64,000 nt of DNA from Leptotrichia shahii. GTDB lineage: Bacteria > Fusobacteriota > Fusobacteriia > Fusobacteriales > Leptotrichiaceae. The number at the start of each line of letters is the position of its first letter. The stretch's first letter is position 1. The DNA is taken from contig NZ_AP019827.1 of the NCBI RefSeq assembly GCF_008327825.1, positions 1,178,001-1,242,000 on the forward strand. Reading direction: 5' to 3'. The notes under the pieces were generated by a model, which was not told the DNA's origin, did not search any database, and saw nothing but the letters and a program-made list of their open reading frames with translations. Made by a program: the position numbers and the translations under genes. Shown here one piece after another: positions 18,835-25,669 of this stretch.

Positions 18835-20622
18835 TTATTCATCTCCCTTTGTCGTATTTTTTTCTTCACCTGTTTTTTCAAATTTATCTTCACCCAAAAG
18901 TCCTATCAAGAAAGCATGCCCCAATGTTTGGAAATTTTCATCATCAGTAAAAATTTTCCCAAACAAATAATGAACATTTCTTCCCGCATAAGAATGTCCT
19001 GAAATCAAAGTATCCATAAACATATTCACATCTTTTATTCTCAATGAATTTTGCAATCTATATAATAAACTTCCTAATTTCTTGTCATTTCCACTTTTTC
19101 CAAGATACGCTTTTCTAAATTCTATCCCATCTCTTCTAATAGAATAAACATCCTTTTCTTCCAATTCTTGCGAAACTTTTTTATTCTTGACTTCTTTTTC
19201 AGCTTTCTCCATTTCTTTCAACCTCCTAATATATTCAAGATTTACCAGCAACAAATCCTCAAGATTTCTTAAATTATAATTTCCTTTCACTTTAGAAATT
19301 TTGTAATGACACAATTTATTAATCAAAGAAAACAAATTTTCATTATTTAATAATTCCGAAATTGTAACATCATATAAATAAAAATATCTTCTATCTAAAA
19401 TATACCATTTATCCAGCAATCTATCTAATCTTAATTTATTTTTATTTAACAACTGCAAAATATTTTTTGACAGCAAAGTAAATCTATATGTTTCGTTTTC
19501 ATACTTAACAACCTGTATATCAGATAATTCATATTTAGACTCATTCGTTCTCTTTTGCATTTCTCTCAATAAATTTTTATACAAACTAATATTCTTTTCA
19601 TTAAAATTTTCATTATAAATTTCACTAGCCATACCATTATTAATACTCTCCAACTGTTCTATACTATGATTAGCATTAACAAACATTCCCTTACTTGCTC
19701 CATACACAAATCCCGCTGGAACACATGAATAAATTAATATAACCAACGGAGTAACCGCAATATCATTTACAAAATTCCAAACATGCGAAGGTTTTCTATT
19801 TACATCAAATCCTGTATTATTTAGAAATCCTAGAGTATTTTTAAAATCTTTCATTGGCATATTTGTAACTGCACATTTATATTTAAATTTTGATTTATCC
19901 ATTTCAATATATTCTTTCGCAGTATCAACAAAATACGATTTATATTCTTCATAAATATCTTTAGCAGAATTTCCTCTGTTTAAAAATGAAACACTATTCC
20001 AAGCATTATTTATTAAAATATATGCAATATTTTTTGCAGCCAAATAATTTTTGCTATAACCTCTTTCATTTGAAATCTTTAATTTAAAAAAATTAATAAT
20101 TTCCTTCATAATTTTAAGATTATTTTTTATATCTTGATTTATACTATCACTTATTTCTTCATTTTTCTTCGGTTCTTTTACTTTTTTCAACGCTTTTTCA
20201 AGTTTTTCGATCTCGTTTTTTCCATCATTTTTTATAAAATCATACGCCGCTTTATAACTATTTGATTTTAATTTTTCTTTAAAAAAACCAATTTTTTCGT
20301 TTATTCTTTTCAATTCTTCAATTTCTTCAATCTTTCGATTCTCATTTTCAAAATCATCAATATACTCCTCAAACTCCAAAATTTTCCCATAAGTTAAAGT
20401 TTTCCCATATCTTTTTATAAAAAAATCAAAATATTTATATTCAAAATCTTCTAAAAGTTCTAACAATTCTTCTTTTGAAAATTTCAAACATCTATTTTGA
20501 TCATCAATAAATTTTCTTACTTTTTCTTCTCCATCCGATGTTTCAAGTATATTAATAAATCCCAATAACCCTGCATTAAATAACCAATCTTTTAATTTTA
20601 ATTTCATTTTCCCGTCGCTCAT
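18835..20622 (-). CDS. cas8: Cas8 (Cas8b1/Cst1-like) large subunit of type I-B Cascade
   Basis: The 595-aa protein sits in the large-subunit position between cas6 and cas7 and starts with KLKLKDWLFNAGLLGFINIL, a pattern typical of Cst1-type Cas8 proteins. The large subunit recognises the PAM and recruits Cas3. Many Cst1 proteins carry a CxxC...CxxC zinc site in the middle; here the corresponding region (KYKCAVTNMPMKDFKNTLGFLNNTGF, near residues 248-273) keeps one Cys only, so the zinc site seems lost. The middle of the chain (about residues 70-165) is strongly charged coiled coil. AGAAGGAAGAG precedes the ATG. Confidence 0.85.
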   Translation of the reverse strand: MSDGKMKLKLKDWLFNAGLLGFINILETSDGEEKVRKFIDDQNRCLKFSKEELLELLEDFEYKYFDFFIKRYGKTLTYGKILEFEEYIDDFENENRKIEEIEELKRINEKIGFFKEKLKSNSYKAAYDFIKNDGKNEIEKLEKALKKVKEPKKNEEISDSINQDIKNNLKIMKEIINFFKLKISNERGYSKNYLAAKNIAYILINNAWNSVSFLNRGNSAKDIYEEYKSYFVDTAKEYIEMDKSKFKYKCAVTNMPMKDFKNTLGFLNNTGFDVNRKPSHVWNFVNDIAVTPLVILIYSCVPAGFVYGASKGMFVNANHSIEQLESINNGMASEIYNENFNEKNISLYKNLLREMQKRTNESKYELSDIQVVKYENETYRFTLLSKNILQLLNKNKLRLDRLLDKWYILDRRYFYLYDVTISELLNNENLFSLINKLCHYKISKVKGNYNLRNLEDLLLVNLEYIRRLKEMEKAEKEVKNKKVSQELEEKDVYSIRRDGIEFRKAYLGKSGNDKKLGSLLYRLQNSLRIKDVNMFMDTLISGHSYAGRNVHYLFGKIFTDDENFQTLGHAFLIGLLGEDKFEKTGEEKNTTKGDE

Positions 20623-20639
20623 TTCTCTTCCTTCTCACA

Positions 20640-21422
20640 CTAAATTATTTCAAGCATCCCAAATCCACTTCCAGTCACACTTCCAAGTCCTGCACTATAA
20701 ATATAATCTAAAAGATAACTTTTTCCTTCAAATTTTATTGTTCCTACTGAAGCGTCAATAAGTATTCCCTTAAATTCTTTTTCTGAACTTTCCTTCTGAG
20801 CAGCACTTCTTTTGTCATAATGCTTAACGACTACTTTCTTCGTTTTACTCGCATCTATCACTAAATTTTCAATATCTTTTTCTACATATTCCCCCATTAT
20901 TTCTTTCAATCTCAAATAAAGATTTCTTTTTATAATCACAGGAAATTCCTCATCAGTTCCTACATAATACTTATCTTTCTCAGTTTCTCTATCATGATCC
21001 CTACAAACCACTGGCGACAACGTTTTCACATTCAATACATTATTTTTTACAAATTTTCTTTGAACAACTGAAATATTAGTAATTCTAACTTTAGTTTCAT
21101 CTGATATTTTAAATTCTTTAAATCTAATACTAGAAAAAGCATTATAAATATTTAAACTATCTACATTATCAAAAATAGAAAAATTAATTATAAATCTTTT
21201 ATCATTCTCATTTAAAAATAAAATTCGTTCTTTCTCAAACTTAATCGCATGAAAATAAACAGCCCAAGTATAATTTTTTTGCTTTGCTGAATCAAAAAGT
21301 TCTTCAAAAATCTCCCTATCATATTCTTTCAACCCAACTTTCAACATATGCAAAATTTTAACCCTAAAATTAACTGGAAATGTGTTTCCTTCAATTAATT
21401 CAATATTAATTCTAAATCTCAT
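20640..21422 (-). CDS. cas6: Cas6 CRISPR RNA endonuclease
   Basis: The 260-aa protein has the RAMP fold and ends with the Cas6 Gly-rich signature SAGLGSVTGSGFGMLEI. Cas6 cuts the pre-crRNA within each repeat; the resulting 8-nt 5' handle would be TTGTAAAT here. A conserved N-terminal RFRINIELIEGNTFPVNF and a segment LSPVVCRD also fit. The catalytic His cannot be assigned confidently. AAGGGTGA lies about 10 bases before the ATG. It follows a 44-aa membrane protein and precedes cas8 by 17 bases. Confidence 0.9.
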   Translation of the reverse strand: MRFRINIELIEGNTFPVNFRVKILHMLKVGLKEYDREIFEELFDSAKQKNYTWAVYFHAIKFEKERILFLNENDKRFIINFSIFDNVDSLNIYNAFSSIRFKEFKISDETKVRITNISVVQRKFVKNNVLNVKTLSPVVCRDHDRETEKDKYYVGTDEEFPVIIKRNLYLRLKEIMGEYVEKDIENLVIDASKTKKVVVKHYDKRSAAQKESSEKEFKGILIDASVGTIKFEGKSYLLDYIYSAGLGSVTGSGFGMLEII

Positions 21423-21455
21423 ATTTTATTCACCCTTTTTTTTATTAATTTACAA

Positions 21456-21590
21456 CTATCTATTAAAAAAATATATCACTACAATTAAAATTACAATCCA
21501 AGTTAAAATCCCATAAAACTTTTCTTTTCTAGTTGCTTCTTTCCAACCAATTCTAAACTTAAAATTTATTTTTGTATTTCCAAATCTCAT
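21456..21590 (-). CDS. 44-aa single-span membrane protein at the head of the cas operon
   Basis: This short gene has ATG at 21590, AAAGGA about 10 bases upstream, and lies between the cas promoter and cas6, 33 bases before the cas6 ATG. The product has a basic N-terminal half (FKFRIGWKEATRKEKF) and one hydrophobic segment (GILTWIVILIVVIYFF) ending in Asn-Arg, so a small inner-membrane protein with the basic end in the cytoplasm is likely. I recognise no family. Promoter, binding site and position argue that it is translated; a role in the CRISPR system is only suggested by co-transcription. Confidence 0.6.
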   Translation of the reverse strand: MRFGNTKINFKFRIGWKEATRKEKFYGILTWIVILIVVIYFFNR

Positions 21591-21619
21591 TTTTAGAATT
21601 CCTTTCTTGTATTAATATT

Positions 21620-21647
21620 AGTATAACCCACACTTTAAATTTGTCAA
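21620..21647 (-). promoter_or_regulatory. Promoter of the cas6-8-7-5-3 operon
   Basis: Minus-strand TTGACA (at 21642-21647) and TATACT (21620-21625) are 16 bases apart, 30 bases before the ATG of the 44-aa membrane protein. It lies between that gene and the distal end of array 1. Confidence 0.7.
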
Positions 21648-21689
21648 TACCAGTTTTTCATTTTTTAAACAAAGTGATATGATATCGAT

Positions 21690-22563
21690 ATTTATAATAC
21701 AAAATGTTCCTATTAAATTATTAAAAAGAAAATATATTGTTATAAATGAAAAACATTTACAATACAAAATGTTCCTATTAAATAAAAATATAAAATTATA
21801 AAAAAATAAAGGATGATTTACAATACAAAATGTTCCTATTAAATCAGCAGGCAGAACAACAACTACATAGACTGCTAGATAATTTACAATACAAAATGTT
21901 CCTATTAAATAATGAAAAACTTAACAGTACAAAACGTTTATAATAAATTTACAATACAAAATGTTCCTATTAAATTGAAAAAAACACAATTATGATGAGC
22001 AATGGGGAAGATATTTACAATACAAAATGTTCCTATTAAATTATATCTAACAATAACAATAAAAATAAAATATAGAAATTTACAATACAAAATGTTCCTA
22101 TTAAATTTGGATTAATGTACAATCGCTTTATTCTTGGATTTGAATTTACAATACAAAATGTTCCTATTAAATTTGAAAAATGCTGGAGGTTCATTCAGCA
22201 TAAAAGGACATTTACAATACAAAATGTTCCTATTAAATCGGATAATAATGAGTATTATGGAATAGGATTTATTCATTTACAATACAAAATGTTCCTATTA
22301 AATTGAAAAACCCAAACGGAACTGGAAGTGTTGTTAATTATTTACAATACAAAATGTTCCTATTAAATTGTTGCATACGACTGCGACATATACAGTCGAC
22401 AATTATTTACAATACAAAATGTTCCTATTAAATTAATAAAAATCAAGATAATATAATAGTTAATGAAAAATTTACAATACAAAATGTTCCTATTAAATCT
22501 CATTAAAGGCTCTTCCAATATTTTCATCAAAAATATTTACAATACAAAATGTTCCTATTAAAT
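21690..22563 (-). CRISPR. CRISPR array 1, 14 repeats and 13 spacers
   Basis: Fourteen 29-base repeats are separated by 13 spacers of about 36-38 bases. Repeat starts are 21690, 21755, 21816, 21882, 21947, 22013, 22078, 22144, 22210, 22275, 22340, 22405, 22470 and 22535. On the transcribed (minus) strand the repeat begins ATTTAATAGGAAC and ends TTGTAAAT, like type I-B repeats of clostridia. The leftmost repeat has one substitution (TTTATAATAC instead of TTTACAATAC), which marks it as the distal, oldest end. The leader lies on the right, next to cas2. Confidence 0.97.
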
Positions 22564-22759
22564 CTTACTATCTCTAACCTACCTAAATAGTATACCATTT
22601 TTTTCTGTTTTTGTCGATACCAATATTTTTATATATTTTTACCAAAAATTCCTTTTTATTTTTTTATATAACAGTCAAAAAACTCAATAAAAATCAATAT
22701 TACTGAAAATCTGTCGACGTCCCGGCTTTTTAGTGTTATTACAGGTCGACAGATTTTGT
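22564..22759 (-). promoter_or_regulatory. Leader of CRISPR array 1
   Basis: The 196 bases between the cas2 stop and the first repeat contain, on the minus strand, TCGACA (22612-22617) and TATACT (22589-22594) with 17-base spacing, about 25 bases before the array. Further up, AAAATCTGTCGAC and GTCGACAGATTTT (within 22709-22754) form a 13-base inverted repeat around a 25-base loop. Nearly the same sequence precedes array 2, so these parts are probably functional for transcription and spacer integration. Confidence 0.85.
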
Positions 22760-23038
22760 TTAAAAGAAGTTTGAAGTTTTATCATCTTCGATTCCCCAAA
22801 ATTCTTTTTCTAGCCATTTTTCTTGACGAGATTTAAAAATTATTAGGGAGTCCTTATCTTTGCGAATAAATTTTCCTAGTTCTATATTTAATTTTTTTAA
22901 TAATACTGGTGTTATTTCGCCTTCAAATACTGATTTCTGAACATTTGTTAAATATTTTTTACAAATTTTAAATATATTTCTGGAAATTCTGGCTCCATTT
23001 TCATCAGAAAGAATATCATAAACTAAAATTATATACAT
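22760..23038 (-). CDS. cas2: Cas2
   Basis: The 92-aa protein is a standard Cas2, the dimeric scaffold of the Cas1-Cas2 integrase. The first strand is MYIILVYDIL with the conserved Asp8, followed by ARISRNIFKICKKYLTNVQKSVFEGEI. The length is normal. The ATG follows the cas1 stop by one base. The last 34 codons, together with the leader, are duplicated in inverted orientation at 25372-25669. Confidence 0.95.
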   Translation of the reverse strand: MYIILVYDILSDENGARISRNIFKICKKYLTNVQKSVFEGEITPVLLKKLNIELGKFIRKDKDSLIIFKSRQEKWLEKEFWGIEDDKTSNFF

Positions 23039-23039
23039 A

Positions 23040-24032
23040 TTACCACCATATTTTGAATCCTTCGTATTTTTTATCTTCTAATAAATGTTTTACTAACTTG
23101 TATGCTTCTAACCTCATTAAATGACGATAAGAAACTTTTCGATTCAAATCTCTGTGTTTTATGGTTGTTTCCAATCTTTCATTAAAAGTTTTCAAAATTA
23201 ATTTTTGAGTATTTTCTTTCATGTAGAAATAATTTGAGTCTTTTACAAAATCTTTTTCTGTTATCATTTTTTTATTCAGTAATGAAAAAATAATTCTATC
23301 TGCTAGAAGTGGCTTAAATACTTCAGAAATATCAAGCGATAAGGAAAATCTTCTTTCACCAACGCTATGTAAATAACTTATTGTTGGATTTAGTTGACTC
23401 ACATAAATTTCTGATAAACAAGATGTATAAACTAATGTATTCAAAAAAGAAATCATCGTATTAATCATGTTGTCAGGCGGTCTTTTTACTCTTTTTTCAA
23501 AATTTATTTCTTGATTTACAATAATATTCCATGTAGTATAATAAATACGACGAATACTTCCTTCTATTCCCATTAATTCTTCAACATTCTCTGTGCGAAA
23601 AATTCCTTTTCTAAGTGCTTTAATATCTGTTATTTCCGACTCCAATTCCTTTCCCCGCTCTTGATAATATCTCAAATTTCGCAAAATGTTTGTACTTGCT
23701 GCATCAATTATTAATTGTGCCAATTCAATTCTTTTTTTATTATCTGTATAATTTTCAACTTGTTTAACAAAAAGTTTCCCGGAAACATTTGATTCTTTTG
23801 GATAAAATGTTCCTGTATAAAATCCATAATAATTAAAAATATGAACTGGAATCTTATTTTGTGCCAAATAATTTAGAGCTTTTGTATTCAATGAAATTTC
23901 TCCAAATAGATAAATATCACGAGTAACTTCAATTTTTATATCCTTAAATCTTCCATCCGCTGCAGTAATTCTAATAACATTATCTTTTCGTTTTAATTCT
24001 CCATTTGAAAAAATAAAATAACTTTCTGACAT
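23040..24032 (-). CDS. cas1: Cas1 integrase
   Basis: The 330-aa protein is a type I-B-like Cas1 that inserts new spacers at the leader end. The catalytic residues are visible as Glu in MGIEGSIRRIYY (near 153), His in YLHSVGERRFSLSLDISE (near 220) and Asp in the same block (near 232). It starts with the usual beta-rich domain (YFIFSNGELKRKDNVIRI). It lies between cas4 and cas2, the normal adaptation module order. GAAAGAAGGA precedes the ATG. Confidence 0.96.
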   Translation of the reverse strand: MSESYFIFSNGELKRKDNVIRITAADGRFKDIKIEVTRDIYLFGEISLNTKALNYLAQNKIPVHIFNYYGFYTGTFYPKESNVSGKLFVKQVENYTDNKKRIELAQLIIDAASTNILRNLRYYQERGKELESEITDIKALRKGIFRTENVEELMGIEGSIRRIYYTTWNIIVNQEINFEKRVKRPPDNMINTMISFLNTLVYTSCLSEIYVSQLNPTISYLHSVGERRFSLSLDISEVFKPLLADRIIFSLLNKKMITEKDFVKDSNYFYMKENTQKLILKTFNERLETTIKHRDLNRKVSYRHLMRLEAYKLVKHLLEDKKYEGFKIWW

Positions 24033-24156
24033 TATGAATCCTTCTTTCCAGTAGTTTTTATAATTTAATTTTTTTGGTAATTTTTTTAAAATTCTAATAT
24101 ATAACTTTAAGCAATTTTAAAAATATTTTTAAATAAGTTTTATTTTTAGAGAATTA

Positions 24157-24645
24157 TCAAATATAGCAAAACTCATAATAAGAACATTGTTTACACATTT
24201 TTTCATTAATTACAGAAGGAATTTTTTTATCTAAACAAATTTTTTCAATATCTTTTAAAATATCCTTTAATATTTTTTCATCTTCCAATGTCAAAAATAC
24301 TTCTTTACGCTCTTTAATCACAGGATAATCAATGATCCCTTTTTCAATATTAATTCCTCTCTGTTTTAAAAAATAAATGTAATACTTCACTTGCCAAATA
24401 GCTGCTTTTTCAATAGATTTACTTTTTTTAACCTCATGAATAACTTTCCAATGTCTAATAAAATCAATATTTACAGTTTCTTCTATCATTATTTGTTTTG
24501 TTTCTAAATTATAACTATTTTCATCAATTAATTTCCCCATTTGAACGTTTTCATTGTCTTCTTCAAGATTAATATTTCGTGAGTTATACCACAACTTTCG
24601 TTTGCAAACAAAATAATAGTTTATCATCAATCCTGTTATTTTCAT
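24157..24645 (-). CDS. cas4: Cas4 exonuclease
   Basis: The 162-aa Cas4 has the four Cys that bind a 4Fe-4S cluster: Cys14 in YFVCKRKLW and Cys151, Cys154 and Cys160 in MCKQCSYYEFC. The RecB-like nuclease core shows HEVKKS and the WQVKYYIYFLKQRGI helix. Cas4 trims prespacers and helps choose the PAM side. It is first in the cas4-cas1-cas2 group, 124 bases before cas1. Upstream lies the decayed copy of the FtsZ-like operon, and no strong promoter was seen there. Confidence 0.93.
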   Translation of the reverse strand: MKITGLMINYYFVCKRKLWYNSRNINLEEDNENVQMGKLIDENSYNLETKQIMIEETVNIDFIRHWKVIHEVKKSKSIEKAAIWQVKYYIYFLKQRGINIEKGIIDYPVIKERKEVFLTLEDEKILKDILKDIEKICLDKKIPSVINEKMCKQCSYYEFCYI

Positions 24646-24759
24646 TTTGTATCGCCTTCTTTTACTAATCTTTATATTATTTATTTATTAAAAGTATACC
24701 GTTATTTTTTCTAATGTCAATGTCATTGTAGCTTTATTTATATTTTTTTTAGAATTCAA

Positions 24760-25110
24760 TACAAGATTTCTCTTTTCGCAATTTTATAACCCCAATAATT
24801 TTTTCTCTATTTTTTTTCTAAACTTTCTTTTTTCTTATATTTACCTTGCTCCCTTAATTCACTCACTCCATCTATATTTACTATTTTATCGTTTATTAAA
24901 CCACTCGCTATTCTGTTTATCCTTATTTTTATTTCTTCATAAGTTTTATAACTTATGATAAATTTATTTCCATATTAAAAATTCCTACGAAACTATTTTT
25001 TTTTAACACCTTTCATTATTTTTAAAACAGCATCTCTTTCATTTCCAAAATTTGTATTTAAATTTAATTTTTTACATATTATGCTAATTTATGCTTTTGA
25101 TTAATTTTTT
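24760..25110 (-). pseudogene. Decayed copy of the FtsZ-like gene and start of the nuclease gene
   Basis: Translated on the minus strand with frame changes and stops, the segment reads NTNFGNERDAVLKIMKG, NSFVGIFNMEIN, then TYEEIKIRINRIASGLIND and KIVNID. These match NTNLENERNIALKVIED, NFIGIFDIGNG, TAEEIKIGLNGIVSSLINE and GLVNID of the intact protein at 29207-29872. Next comes DNA matching the first codons of the nuclease gene (ATAGAGAAAAAATTATTGGGG, one base short), in the same order as in the intact operon. The copy is plainly dead. Confidence 0.75.
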
Positions 25111-25199
25111 TCAATGTTGTAAAAAAGTGTAATCAATTTTTTAATTTGTTGCAATACATTATATAATTTATGATTCATTAAATTTTTTATTATTTTTCT

Positions 25200-25295
25200 A
25201 TCATTTTAATTATACCTCAATTTATAATTTTTCAAAATTTAAAATATTATTCTAAATTTTTTATTAAAACGAAAACTTCTCTTAAATTTTTAAAC
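25200..25295 (-). pseudogene. Decayed copy of the WYL promoter region
   Basis: About 90 bases match the intact promoter region at 30878-30968: TTTTAATTATACCT..., TTTTTCAAAATTTAAAA, and a TATTAAAAC...CTCTTAAATTTTT end. TATAAT (25209-25214) and TTGAAA (25230-25235, both minus strand) survive, now 15 bases apart. Between here and 25110 little of the WYL gene is recognisable. Confidence 0.6.
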
Positions 25296-25371
25296 TTTTT
25301 TATCAATCACTTTAGGAACTAATACAAAAAATATCACTATCAAATATTATCAAAAAATGAAAATTCATTTT

Positions 25372-25474
25372 GAAAGAAAAAGACTTCTTAATAACTTTTA
25401 AATCTTATAAAGAAAAATGGCTAGAAAAAGAATTTTGGGGAATCGAAGATGATAAAACTTCAAACTTCTTTTAA
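25372..25474 (+). pseudogene. Duplicated 3' end of cas2
   Basis: From AAAGAAAAATGG at about 25409 to the TAA at 25472-25474 the sequence equals the last codons of cas2 (EKWLEKEFWGIEDDKTSNFF), on the opposite strand. A less exact match extends left to about 25372. No start is left. It continues without a break into a copy of the array 1 leader. Confidence 0.85.
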
Positions 25475-25669
25475 ACAAAATCTGTCGACCTGTAATAACA
25501 CTAAAAAGCCGGGACATCGACAGATTTTCGGTAATATTGATTTTTATTGGATTTTTTGACTGTTTTATAAAAAAATAAAAAGAAATTTTTGGTAAAAATA
25601 TATGAAAATATTGGTATCGACAAAAATGAGAAAAAGTGGTATACTATATAAGTAGTTTGGGGAGGATAA
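25475..25669 (+). promoter_or_regulatory. Leader of CRISPR array 2
   Basis: This is a roughly 90-95% identical inverted copy of leader 1. It keeps TCGACA (25617-25622) and TATACT (25640-25645) with 17-base spacing, and the palindrome AAAATCTGTCGAC...TCGACAGATTTT with one mismatch (CATCGAC instead of CGTCGAC). Transcription would enter array 2 to the right. Confidence 0.85.

Noticed and set aside
22115-22306. Open frame inside array 1
   Set aside because: It runs through three repeats and is a by-product of the array.
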